From Cepaea nemoralis (lineage: Eukaryota > Mollusca > Gastropoda > Stylommatophora > Helicidae): a DNA stretch of 64,000 nucleotides. Under the pieces are notes generated by a model, which was not told the origin of the DNA, made no database searches, and saw only the letters and a list, made by a program, of their open reading frames with translations. The stretch spans positions 124,001-188,000 of the forward strand of contig JACEFZ010001382.1 in the NCBI GenBank assembly GCA_014155875.1. The letters run 5' to 3'. Positions 33,901 through 48,900 of this stretch are shown here, in pieces; position 1 is the stretch's first letter, and each line of letters begins with the position of its first letter. Position numbers and translations under genes: made by a program.

Positions 33901-36900
33901 AGTCTGTTTAGGTTCTCTATGTTTTTTTTAAAAAATCCTTAAATGTAGTAGTAAATAAATTGTGGAGGCAATACAGATGTCATTTATAAGACGAATGTTG
34001 TGAATACCAGAGTAATTAACAACAATTGCTTGGAAAAGGCTAATGAAAGTCGAACATTACATACAAATATTAAGAAAGTGACAAACAGTGTTCTTTCTGT
34101 CTTAATATACCATCAGAGAGAAAGAGAGATTCACTGCGACTAAATTTCACTATGGAAATGGAACTTCATTGATTATCATAACCATTTTTAATGTATAATG
34201 ACTGGTTTTGTATAAAACAAGCTAGATGAATGATATAAACTTACCTTGGGGAATATCTGTAAGAAATAAGATATGTTTTGGTTCCGTTTTAATTTCTGCA
34301 GCAATTTTCTTGTAGCTTGCACTGTCTGTTTTACTGCCTGTTGTAGTATCAAAGTAACCAGAAAACACCTGAAATACAAACCAAAAAACATTTATTTCAA
34401 GCAGTATATAATAAACAGATGAAATAGGCAACATGTATATGTGATGTTTATCAACAAAGACATCATCATCAAGTGCCATACCATTGGGGCTGGGGATTAT
34501 AGGAGGCTTAGCATGCATGTTGTACAAGCTAGAAGTTTTTTGGCTATTGGAAATCATAAATAAAAACTAGGCCGTATACTCAGCTGCCCTTGCAAATGTC
34601 CACAATTATGAAACCTGCCCATAAGATAAAATGTATAGTATGTGTTGAATAGTTAGTCCTTTACAGGATGTTGCAATAAACCTCAGCATTTACTGGCTGT
34701 GAATGAGAGACTTGGGAATAAGAACTGGCACGGCCAGACACGAGAGGCACATTTGGATAATTAAGGGTCACGTTACCCAACACAGAACTGGAACTATTAG
34801 CCACCGGGCGCAGATAGATATGTTGGGGGAAGGAATATGAGCACCTAAGGACTTGTCCAGAGTGCAAGGATGATACCCCAACAGATAACTGATAAAAGAT
34901 TTATTGACTGTTTGTCATTTACTAGACAATGTTAGTTCAGCAGTTTGCCAAATGTTAGTTCAGCAGTTTGCCATTGCTTTCTGAATGACCACCGCTTCAT
35001 ACCATTGAAATCAACATAAAAGTGGTCTGCTTCCAAATTACCCACAGTTGGTTTCAAACCCCTGACTCAGTATGACAGGGAATTATTCAACTGAACCTCG
35101 CAACCCCCTAAACCACAGTGCCGGTTATGCGTCGAAAAGGTCAGGCAAATATGGTTACTTAAACAACAACCAAACACTGTTGCACTTGGATATGTCTACC
35201 AAAGTTTGCAAACACAGGCTTTCCTGTACAATACAAGGCAACCAGCATGCTTTTCAGGATAAATATGGAGAAAAATGTTTTCCATTTCTACGAAGCTTCT
35301 ATACATGGTCTTAAAATGGCTAAATACAAATCATGGCACACAGTTTGTGGTACTGACAGATGCACATTCAGTACTTTAAGGCACTTTGAGTCTGGAAAAT
35401 TGCCAGTACTGTGGACACTACTATATGAACTAGGCAGCCAGCATAAGGTAACCATAAAGTGGATATCGTCCCAATACGGAATGCCTGGAATTAAGAGAGC
35501 AATCAACTAGCAAAAGAAAGTGCAACAAAAGAGCAAACTGATATACCAGTCACACATACCACCAAAAGAAAATCATAAAAACAATCAGTAAGCCACCACA
35601 CAGCACAAGACAATTACCATTTTATGGACAGACCAGAAAAATAATTATTCTGCACCTCAGAACAAGACAATCGATTGCACAGCTTCATGCAAACAAAATT
35701 TAAGATTGGCAAATTAGCCATGTGCACAAGCAGCCCTGACGGCAGATCACATACTTCAAGACTGTCACAAATATGACATATTTAGGCAAAACCAAGGAAT
35801 AGAAGCACTATACTTCCATTTAATGTAACCATGGAACTGAAGCCCTACACTTACATCCAATGTAACCGAGGAATGGAAGCCCCAAATTACATCTAATCTA
35901 ACCTAGGAATAGAAGCCCTACACTTAATCCAATGTAATCAACAGAAAGAAGCTACACACTTATTTAAAAAAAAGAGTGTGGAGCTTCGTTTTGTTGGTTA
36001 CATTGGATTAAGAGTAATGCTTGGTTACATTGGATGTAAGTGTAGTGCTTGGTTACATTGGATGTAAGTGTAGTGCTTGGTTACATTGGATGTAAGTAGT
36101 TCTTGGTTACATTGGATGTAAGTGTAGCTCCACACTTATGCCAACATCCAATGTAATTGAGGAACAGAAACCCCACATGTACCTACATTCAATGTAGCAA
36201 ACTGAGGAACAACCAATGTAACCATGGAACAGAAGTTCACTTATCCCACATCCAATGTAACTGAGGACCAGAAGCCCCACACTTATACCAACATCCAATG
36301 TAGTAACCTAGGAAAAGAAACCCCACACTTATACCAACATCCAATGTAACAGAGGAACAAACGCCCCACACTTATACCAACATCCAATGTAACCATGGAA
36401 GACAAGCCCCACACTTAACCAACATCTAATGTAACCATGGAACAGAAGCCCCACACTTATACCAACATCTAATGTAGTAACCTAGGAACAGAAACCCCAC
36501 ACTTATACCAACATCCAATGTAACAGAGGAACAGAAGCCCCACACTTATACCAACATCCAATGTAACCATGGAAGACAAGCCCCACACTAAACCAACATC
36601 CAATGTAACCGTGGAACAGAAGCCCCACACTTATACCAACATCCAATGTAACTGAGGAACAGAAGCCCCACACTTATACCAACATCCAATGTAACCATGG
36701 AAGACAAGCCCCACACTTATACCAACATCCAATGTAACCATGGAACAGAAGCCCCACACTTATACCAACATCTAATGTAGTAACCTAGGAAAAGAAACCC
36801 CACACTTATACCAACATCCAATGTAACAGAGGAACAGAAGCCCCACACTTATACCAACATCCAATGTAACCATGAAGACAAGCCCCACACTTAACCAACA

Positions 36901-39900
36901 TCCAATGTAACCATGGAACAGAAGCCCCACAGTTATACCAACATCCAATGTAACCATGGAACACAAGCCCCACACTTATACCAACATCCAATGTAACAGA
37001 GAAACAGAAGCCCCACACTTATACCAACATCCAATGTAACAGAGAAACAGAAGCCCCACACTTATACCAACATCCAATGTAACTGAGGAACACAAGCCCC
37101 ACACTTATACCAACATCCAATGTAACAGAGGAACAGAAGCCCCACACTTATACCAACATCCAATGTAACTGAGGAACAGAAGCCTCACACTTATACCAAC
37201 ATCCAATGTAACCATGGAAGACAAGCCCCACACTTAACCAACATCCAATGTAACCGTGGAACAGAAGCCCCACACTTATACCAACATCCAATGTAACTGA
37301 GGAACAGAAGCCCCACACTAATACCAACATCTAATGTAGTAACCTAGGAACAGAAACCCCACACTTATACCAACATCCAATGTAACAGAGGAACAGAAGC
37401 CCCACACTTATACCAACATCCAATGTAACCTTGGAAGACAAGCCCCACACTTAACCAACATCCAATGTAACCGTGGAACAGAAGCCCCACACTTATACCA
37501 ACATCTAATGTAGTAACCTAGGAACAGAAACCCCACACTTATACCAACATCCAATGTAACAGAGGAACAGAAGCCCCACACTTATACCAACATCCAATGT
37601 AACCATGGAAGACAAGCCCCACACTTAACCAACATCCAATGTAACCGTGGAACAGAAGCCCCACACTTATACCAACATCCAATGTAACTGAGGAACAGAA
37701 GCCCCACACTTATACCAACATCCAATGTAACCATGGAAGACAAGCCCCACACTTAACCAACATCCAATGTAACCGTGGAACAGAAGCCCCACACTTATAC
37801 CAACATCTAATGTAGTAACCTAGGAAAAGAAACCCCACACTTATACCAACATCCAATGTAACAGAGGAACAGAAGCCCCACACTTATACCAACATCCAAT
37901 GTAACCATGGAAGACAAGCCCCACACTTAACCAACATCCAATGTAACCATGGAACAGAAGCCCCACACTTATACCAACATCCAATGTAACCATGGAACAC
38001 AAGCCCCACACTTATACCAACATCCAATGTAACAGAGAAACAGAAGCCCCACACTTATACCAACATCCAATGTAACTGAGGAACACAAGCCCCACACTTA
38101 TACCAACATCCAATGTAACAGAGGAACAGAAGCCCCACACTTATACCAACATCCAGTGTAACCTAGGAACAGAAGCTCCACACTTATACCAACATCCAGT
38201 GTAATCTAGGAACAGAAGCTCCACACTTACACCAACATCCAATGTAACAGAGGAACACAAGCCCCACACTTATACCAACATCCAATGTAACTGAGGAACA
38301 CAAACCCCACACTTATACCAACATCCAATGTAAACTAGGAACACAAGCCCCACACTTATACCAACATCCAATGTAACTGAGGAACACAAGCCCCACACTT
38401 ATACCAACATTCAATGTAACAGAGGAACACAAGCCCCACACTTATACCAACATCCAATGTAAATGAGGAACAAAGCCTCACACTTATACCAACATCCAAT
38501 GTAACCTAGGAACACAAGCCCCACACTTATACCAACATCTAATGTAACAGAGGAACACAAGCCCCACACTTATACCAACATCCAATGTAACTGAGGAACA
38601 CAAGCCCCACACTTATACCAACATCCAATATAACCTAGGAACAGAAGCCTCACACTTATACGAACATCCAATGTAATCTAGGAACACAAGCCCCACGCTT
38701 ATACCAACATCCAATGTAATCTAGGAATAGAAGCCCCACACTTATACCAACATCCAATATAACCTAGGAACAGAAGCCCCACACTTATTACGAACATCCA
38801 ATGTAACCTAGGAACACAAGCCCCACACTTATAAGAACATCCAATGTAATCTAGGAACAGAAGCCCCACACTTATACCAACATCCAATATAACCTAGGAA
38901 CAGAAGCCCCACACTTATACGAACATTCAATGTAACCTAGGAACACAAGCCCCACACTTATACCAACATCCAATGTAATCTAGGAACAGAAGCCCCACAC
39001 TTATACCAACATCCAATGTAACCTAGGAACAGAAGCCCCACACTTATACGAACATCCAATGTAACCTAGGAACAGAAGCCCCACACTTATACCAACATCC
39101 AATGTAACCTAGGAACAGAAGCCTCACACTTATACCAACATCCAATGTAATCTAGGAACAGAAGCCTCACACTTATACGAACATCCAATGTAACCTAGGA
39201 ACAGAAGCCCCACACTTATACCAACATCCAATGTAACCTAGGAACACAAGCCCCACACTTATACCAACATCCAATGTAATCTAGGAACAGAAGCCCCACA
39301 CATATACCAACATCCAATGTAACCTAGGAACAGAAGCCCCATACTTATACCAGCATCCAATGTAACCTAGGAACAGAAGCCTAACACTTATACCAACATC
39401 CAATGTAACAGAGGAACAGAAGCCCCATACTTATACCAACATCCAATGTAACAGAGGAACACAAGCCCCACACTTATACCAACATCCAATGTAACAGAGG
39501 AACAGAAGCCCCACACTTATAACAACATGCAATGTAACCTAGGAACAGAAGCCCCCAGACTTATACCAACATCCAATATAACCTAGGAACAGAAGCCCCA
39601 CACTTATACCAACATCCAATGTAACCCTAGGAACAGAAGCTCCACACTTATACCAACATCCAATGTAACAGAGGAACACAAGCCCCACACTTATACCAAC
39701 ATCCAATGTAACCATGGAAGACAAGCCCCACACTTAACCAACATCCAATGTAACCGTGGAACAGAAGCCCCACACTTATACCAACATCTAATGTAGTAAC
39801 CTAGGAACAGAAACCCCACACTTATACCAACATCCAATGTAACAGAGGAACAGAAGCCCCAAACTTATACCAACATCCAATGTAACCATGGAAGACAAGC

Positions 39901-42900
39901 CCCACACTAAACCAACATCCAATGTAACCGTGGAACAGAAGCCCCACACTTATACCAACATCCAATGTAACTGAGGAACAGAAGCCCCACACTTATACCA
40001 ACATCCAATGTAACCATGGAAGACAAGCCCCACACTTATACCAACATCCAATGTAACCATGGAACAGAAGCCCCACACTTATACCAACATCTAATGTAGT
40101 AACCTAGGAAAAGAAACCCCACACTTATACCAACATCCAATGTAACAGAGGAACAGAAGCCCCACACTTATACCAACATCCAATGTAACCATGGAAGACA
40201 AGCCCCACACTTAACCAACATCCAATGTAACCATGGAACAGAAGCCCCACACTTATACCAACATCCAATGTAACCATGGAACACAAGCCCCACACTTATA
40301 CCAACATCCAATGTAACTGAGGAACACAAGCCCCACACTTATACCAACATCCAATGTAACAGAGGAACAGAAGCCCCACACTTATACCAACATCCAATGT
40401 AACTGAGGAACAGAAGCCCCACACTTATACCAACATCCAATGTAACCATGGAAGACAAGCCCCACACTTAACCAACATCCAATGTAACCGTGGAACAGAA
40501 GCCCCACACTTATACCAACATCCAATGTAACTGAGGAACAGAAGCCCCACACTTATACCAACATCTAATGTAGTAACCTAGGAACAGAAACCCCACACTT
40601 ATACCAACATCCAATGTAACAGAGGAACAGAAGCCCCACACTTATACCAACATCCAATGTAACCATGGAAGACAAGCCCCACACTTAACCAACATCCAAT
40701 GTAACCGTGGAACAGAAGCCCCACACTTATACCAACATCTAATGTAGTAACCTAGGAACAGAAACCCCACACTTATACCAACATCCAATGTAACAGAGGA
40801 ACAGAAGCCCCACACTTATACCAACATCCAATGTAGCCATGGAAGACAAGCCCCACACTTAACCAACATCCAATGTAACCGTGGAACAGAAGCCCCACAC
40901 TTATACCAACATCCAATGTAACTGAGGAACAGAAGCCCCACACTTATACCAACATCCAATGTAACCATGGAAGACAAGCCCCACACTTAACCAACATCCA
41001 ATGTAACCATGGAACAGAAGCCCCACACTTATACCAACATCTAATGTAGCAACCTAGGAAAAGAAACCCCACACTTATACCAACATCCAATGTAACAGAG
41101 GAACAGAAGCCCCACACTTATACCAACATCCAATGTAACCATGGATGACAAGCCCCACACTTAACCAACACCCAATGTAACCATGGAACAGAAGCCCCAC
41201 ACTTATACCAACATCCAATGTAATCTAGGAACAGAAGCCCCACACTTATACCAACATCCAATGTAACAGAGAAACAGAAGCCCCACACCTATACCAACAT
41301 CCAATGTAACAGAGAAACAGAAGCCCCACACTTATACCAACATCCAATGTAACTGAGGAACACAAGCCCCACACTTATACCAACATCCAATGTAACAGAG
41401 GAACAGAAGCCCCACACTTATACCAACATCCAGTGTAACCTAGGAAAAGAAGCTCCACACTTATACCAACATCCAGTGTAATCTAGGAACAGAAGCTCCA
41501 CACTTATACCAACATCCAATGTAACAGAGGAACACAAGCCCCACACTTATACCAACATCCAATGTAACTGAGGAACACAAGCCCCACACTTATACCAACA
41601 TTCCAATGTAACAGAGGAACACAAGCCCCACACTTATACCAACATCCAATGTAAATGAGGAACAAAGCCCCACACTTATACCAACATCCAATGTAACCTA
41701 GGAACACAAGCCCCACACTTATACCAACATCTAATGTAACAGAGGAACACAAGCCCCACACTTATACCAACATCCAATGTAACTGAGGAACACAAGCCCC
41801 ACACTTATACCAACATCCAATATAACCTAGGAACAGAAGCCTCACACTTATACGAACATCCAATGTAATCTAGGAACACAAGCCCCACACTTATACCAAC
41901 ATCCAATGTAATCTAGGAATAGAAGCCCCACACTTATTACGAACATCCAATGTAACCTAGGAACACAAGCCCCACACTTATACCAACATCCAATGTAATC
42001 TAGGAACAGAAGCCCCACACTTATACCAACATCCAATATAACCTAGGAACAGAAGCCCCACACTTATACGAACATCCAATGTAAACTAGGAACAGAAGCC
42101 CCACACTTATACCAACATCCAATGTAACCTAGGAACAGAAGCCTCACACTTATACCAACATCCAATGTAATCTAGGAACAGAAGCCTCACACTTATACAA
42201 ACATCCAATGTAACCTAGGAACAGAAGCCCCACACTTATACCAACATCCAATGTAACCTAGGAACACAAGCAACACACTTATACCAACATCCAATGTAAT
42301 CTAGGAACAGAAGCCCCACACTTATACCAACATCCAATGTAACCTAGGAACAGAAGCCCCACACTTATACCAACATCCAATGTAACCTAGGAACAGAAGC
42401 CTAACACTTATACCAACATCCAATGTAACAGAGGAACAGAAGCCCCATACTTATACCAACATCCAATGTAACAGAGGAACACAAGCCCCACACTTATACC
42501 AACATCCAATGTAACAGAGGAACAGAAGCCCCACACTTATAACAACATCCAATGTAACCTAGGAACAGAAGCCCCCAGACTTATACCAACATCCAATATA
42601 ACCTAGGAACAGAAGCCCCACACTTATACCAACATCCAATGTAACCTAGGAACAGAAGCTCCACACTTATACCAACATCCAATGTAACAGAGGAACACAA
42701 GCCCCACACTTATACCAACATCCAATGTAACTGAGGAACAGAAGTCCCCACACTTATACTTACATCTGTGAGATCGCCATGAGTGGAATTTGCAAATAAA
42801 AGCTTCTGACTGTCAACACTGCCAGAGGAGTAGACATACAGCTGCATTCCCTCTTCTTGCAACATTTTCAGCATTGGAGCTACATCATCAAACAGCCTGT

Positions 42901-45900
42901 GATCAGTACATTAACATGTTGAAACCCATCAAAATTATACAAGATCAAATTATAATTAATTTAAGTGGGTGCCATGGATATCGTTTCAATCAACCTCAAT
43001 ATTTTCTAGTCAAGTTTACATTAAGTAGTGTGCCACTGCTTTCTAAACAAGAAGCCAATGTTTAATTCCAAATTACGAGTAGGGAACGAACCCACCATCC
43101 CCCCATCAGCGCATCGGAAGTTTAAGAGCGAGTGCTCTTATCCATCAGCATTTTTGGCAGCCAATAGTCTGGCATGCCAACTAAATGACTGTTGCAATCA
43201 ATCTGTCACTGCAATATAATGTTGGCAAGAATGACGCTATTTGGATTTGTCTTGCCATTTGTTGCTCATGATCAAAAGCTCAGATCTCACATTTTGCCCG
43301 ACTAATAAGGGAAGCAAAGAACAGTAACTCTGTAACCTATTAATTAAAACAAATGTTGCTTCTCCTTTGCAGGATGTTGCAATTAAACTCAACCCCAAGT
43401 TGATTTTATGGGCAAGTTTACGTTCAGTAGTCTGCCATTGCTTTCTGAATGGGGTGTCAACATTGAAATCCAACTGACCGGTGTAGGAAACAATCCCCCT
43501 ACCCCAACATCAACACACCAGAAGTTCATGTGCAAGCACAGTAAGCCCTGTGGCCACAACTATGCAGGTAATTCATTGCGATAAGAAGGGTTGGCGTGGG
43601 ATTGCCTTACCCATACCATAAGAAACTGTAGCTGCAAAATCCAACCAACCATGACTACAAAAGGCTTGCTAGGAGTTGACTGAGGGCCTATGCTCTACTG
43701 AGTGATGAAAGACAGAAGATGAACTCACATTTCCTGATGTGAATTACCAGTATCCTAACCACTTAGCCAGCCAGTCCTCAAAGATAACTTAGCACAGTCT
43801 CTATCCTTAGGGTATGGTTGTCACTCTTGGGTAAGTACTTCTGAGACTTGACAAAGTGAATGTACCAAATAAATCTGTGCTAACAAAGTTGACATAATCT
43901 TACAGAAGAAGAAAACATGGGTACAAGATCGCTCATCAAAACTAACAGGAAAAGACTATTGAAATTTATGAGGTAAATCAATAGAAGTGATGGAATAGAG
44001 TAAGAAAATAATAGTCATGGAAGTAGAAGAAAACAGAGGTACATGGAAGCTGATACTGCTGGGCAAGAAATACTTTAAGCCACACCAACTTCATCAAATT
44101 ATCACAGAGAGGAGGAGTGTGATGAAAAGGAGGTGAGTATGAGGTGATGAATGATGCGGAAGAGAAGAGGAAGATGAAGGAGGAGGAGAAGGAGAAGGGG
44201 AAAGAGAAGAAGAGTATGAAAAGAATGAAGGAGGAGGAGAAAAAGAAGAAGAATTTACTTACACTCCCTTAAGTTCCTCGGATTCATATGCATTCTTCCA
44301 TATCAACCCCTGCAAGTTCTTGAGCTCTGTTGTTTTTCTGTCTGCATCCATCTGCCACTTAACATTCCCAACAACTGCCTTGATCACATCCTCTTTCTTT
44401 GCATCATTACTGGGGATTTCTACAACACCTTCAACATTCTCGCTCTTTTCTTTGGCAGCCTAGACAGGGAATATTTTACCAGCAGACATTAAGATTAAAG
44501 GATTGGTAATGCAGCAGCAACAATGAACAGGTTAACAAAAAGAGTCTGGGAGGAAACTTACTGCCAAATCAAAAGTCCTGGTCTATCAAGCCTGTGTCCT
44601 TAATACTCTTCTTTATAGCAGTGAAGCCTGGTCAACTTACACTTAGAGAAACATTTAAACAGCTTTTATATGTGTTGTCTGCGAAGAATACTTGGTATTA
44701 AGTGGCAAGACAAAATCACAAATACTGAAATGCTGGAAAGATCAGCTTGTGTGACGGTTTGTTCCATGCTCAGTTTTCAGAGACTTAGAGTTAGGACAGA
44801 TTTGGAGGATGGATGATGGTAGACTACAAAAGGACATCTTTTTTGGTGAATTACAGATGGGTAAAAGATCTCTGGATTGGCCAGATACAAAGATGTGTGT
44901 AAGAAAAACATGATTGATAGAGGCATTGATACTGCACCTTGGGAGCAAGTCGCCACTGATTGCCATGCATTGCAGGGCAAAGATCAGAAATGGAATAAAG
45001 ACAAAGGAGAACATTATTGCAGATAGGTTACACACTGAGCGTGTGAGACATCAGATGATGGAAATGACCACGTGTTCAGATGCATCCATTGTGGACAGAA
45101 CATTTATGGCGTGAAGTGGGTCGTAGTTATTATGCCTTTATTTTAAGCAGAATGCAACAAACTATCGTCTGTCAAGACAACAAGGTGCCAGTTAGTTAGA
45201 CATTATAATGAAACAATAACAACTGTATGTATGTGCATGCTGGACAATGAGTAATCACATGGTCAAGAAACCTGAGACAATGGAAATGTGGTTTTGTTTA
45301 AAAGAATGTTATCCCATATTATTCATTTATGTCTTTAATTCTTTTATGAATGTCATTCTAGGTCTTACTCTGTTTTTTTTTTAAATCTGCTTTGTGGGTT
45401 CCAGACAAGAGATTCTAGGTAAACTATTAACAGGTTTTCTCAATATACATCATATCCAATGCCACCATCTTTGCCTCAACTTTTGATTTCCTAGGAATTG
45501 TTTACTTCTCTCCATAATCTACGCAATAGCACTTCTGTCATACAATTTTAGTCTTATTTACGCAGGCACCAGTTTACAAATGATTGTAGTTTATTAGTAA
45601 CTGCTTTGGTCATTCTCCATATTTCTGATCAATACAGCAGTAATGATTTGTCATTACAAATAGATATTCTAAGCTTGGTACTAGATTTGATTTCTTTTAT
45701 CTTCCACAAATTACCTATTGCTATAAAAGCCTTTTGTGTTCTTATTTTAATACCTTTATCTTTTCCCCCATTTTTGTCTACATCATATTTGTATGATTCT
45801 ACCTTTTGAAGTGGAGTTTCACCTAGGGAGATTGGGTTATTATTTCCTTTAATCATTCTCATTATCCTTGTCTTTCTGCTATGAATTTTTAGACATAATT

Positions 45901-48900
45901 GTTGTGACCACTCATCAAGTGTTTTTTAATCATGTTATGCTCTAGTACAGTGGTTCTCAACCTTTTTGGCCCGTGCCCCCCTTCACCATATTTTCAGAAC
46001 GTCATTCCCCCCCCCCCCCTCCTATCAAAAATTTGGCCCGTGCCCCCCTTCACATTTTTAGAGCGTCATTCCCCCCCCCCCCCTTTCATATTTCCGACCT
46101 AAAAATCCCCCACCCCTACACAGTATACGTAAAAATGGAAGGTAAATATGTTAAAACAGGTCTAGACATCCACATAAAACGTGATTTGTGGGTCTACTTA
46201 CTTTATCAAATGAATTTTATATTTAGAAGGATGAGACGTGCATAACTGTAAAGTATGAAGGGAAAAGCAATATCAAGTAATTGGTTCTTGTATTAACGCG
46301 ATCTTGAAATGATCTTCATTCCCCCCTGGAAACCCTAAAAATCTCCCCCCCCCCCCCCCCCCCCCCACCCCCCCCCCCCCCCGAGGGGATTCCCCACCGG
46401 TTGAGAACCACTGCTCTAGTACATGTGAAAGCCTACTACTCCGCACCCCTTTGGCAGCATCTGCCATGGGATGATGTTTAGCTTCAGTACTAGCAACAGC
46501 CAAACATCTGAGTCACCATAAATTTGCTTGAACAGCACATTCTTCTACTACTGTGTATGTCTGGAGTCTGATCTCCTGTAAGGCCTCTCATTGGTCTCTG
46601 TCTGATCTCCTGTAAGGCCTCTCATTGGTCTCTGTCTGATCTCCTGTAAGGCCTCTCATTGGTCTCTGTCTGATCTCCTGTAAGGCCTCTCATTGGTCTC
46701 TGTCTGATCTCCTGTAAGGCCTCTCATTGGTCTCTGTCTGATCTCCTGTAAGGCCTCTCATTGGTCTCTGTCTGATCTCCTGTAAGGCCTCTCATTGGTC
46801 TCTGTCTGATCTCCTGTAAGGCCTCTCATTGGTCTCTGTCTGATCTCCTGTAAGGCCTCTCATTGGTCTCTGTCTGATCAACAAGACAATGGCATGTGTA
46901 TAACCATGTGAACATAAGACCACAAGGTACCAGTACACCCCAAGTAGACCTGTATGCCCATTGTAAATTAGCAAGTAGGACAGTACATCTTAGGGTAGAC
47001 TAGTACAACTTCGTAGACTCTAGAGTGGACCAGTATGCTCAGGTAGGACAGTATACCACAAAGTAGACCAGGCCAGTACACCCTAGAGTAGACCAGAATA
47101 CTCATGTATCTGAGGGTAGACCAGTAACCATACAGGTTGAGGAGTACACATCAGGGTAGAAAACAAACTCAGCAAGGAAGTTTTACTTTTAAATGTCAGC
47201 ACTCAGTGTGAAAGAAAACTCATGACGGCCAGAACTTGAAACACCACTACTGCAATTTTTCTCACAAGTCCCTCAAATAAACTATAACAATTTGTTCTTC
47301 AGGATAACAAAAGAATTAACAGGAGTTACAAGAGCTTATGAAGCAAGTAAATAAGCAATGCACAGTGCAGAACGTGGATTAGAAACTAAAACTATGATAA
47401 TTAGAAATGGAAAGGAGAGAACAACAATGAACATCACAGTAGCTGAAGAAATACTAAAACAGATAACATGTTTCTCCTGTCTCAGATATGTAATAACAGA
47501 TGATGGCAGAAGTGAAATAGAGTTCAAGAAAAAAATATAAATGGCCAAAAATATTTTCAACACAAAAAAATATTGATATCTATAGAGATAAATTGCACGT
47601 TTGTCAAATGTTATATATATTCAACTACAATTGTGGTGCAGAAACCTGAATAATGGACAAACAATTGGAAAGTTAAATTGAAGCCCTGCAGGTGTGGATA
47701 AAAAGAAGAATAGGCTGTACTTCACAAGAGATACAAAAGTGAGACTGAGAGTGTTGGAGATCCATTGCAGCAAACTTTCCCTGTGGTGATGGCACCTGAT
47801 TGACTGACCATGACTGAGAGAACATGAAACAACAATGCTCATTTTTACTCACCTGTTCCCGGAGAGCACTTACAGCCTTCTGTACTTCTGGATTATCAAA
47901 GTTTTTATTCAAGTAGCTCTCAATATGACTTCTCACATAAGGAAACAGTGTGTCCTGAAAAATAAACATCATCATCTTAGCAGTGTCTAAATTCTAGACC
48001 ACTTGATCTGTGTGTTCTGAAGAAGAATATCATCTTAACAAAGTAATGAATTCTATATCCATTGATCTGTGTGTCCCAAAATAGAATATCATCTTAACAA
48101 AGTGTCATGTGTCATAAATTCTAAATCACTTGATCATTGCTCTCTGAAGATGAATATCACCTTAAGCAAAGTGTCAAATTCTATTTCATTCAATCTAAAA
48201 TATGTACTGATGCCGATATAATACTTTATGCTGTCAGTGGCTATGGTTTTGTCCAATGGTGTGTTTGTCTTGGTTGTTTAGCTACTGCGGAAGAGTGTCC
48301 AATGGTATGTCTGCATTGGTTGTTGTAAACAGCTGTAACTAATATCAACAGCAAAGGATACACAGAACTGATGACAAAATCTCGCCACTTGAGCATAAAT
48401 CATCAAGTGCATCCTACTGGCATTCATGTTTCTGTGTATCTCATAAATTCACTGGCAGATATTTTGCTATGCTATGATGAAAGGCTGTCAAGAATCCTCT
48501 CTTGTTGTCTTTCCTCACCTCTTTTTCCCACAGATCTCGCCAGTTGCTACAATATGCTAGCACTCACATGCATATATTTATTACATCAGTTAAGAATATT
48601 GATGATGATACAAATTTTCCAAGAAACATCAATCATTACTCAACAGGTTTACACTACCATATACAAGTAAAACTATCTTTACTAATTAAACTAACAGTAG
48701 GCATGTTACGCAGGACTCTCTAGTCTGAAATAACTACAGGGACTAACCTGGTGTTCCCTGTTTACATTGAATATTGCCAAATCTTCCTCCTCTGGCCTAA
48801 CTCCTCTATCTGACTCTTCCTCTTTTGAATTCAAATATTTCAATTGATACTCATTCATAAACCCGCACAACTATGTCCTGATCTTGCAAGGAACACTGGC

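Noticed and set aside
35806..42755. CRISPR-like regular array
   Set aside because: Repeats are contiguous, with variants rather than unique spacers; the setting is an intron of an animal gene.
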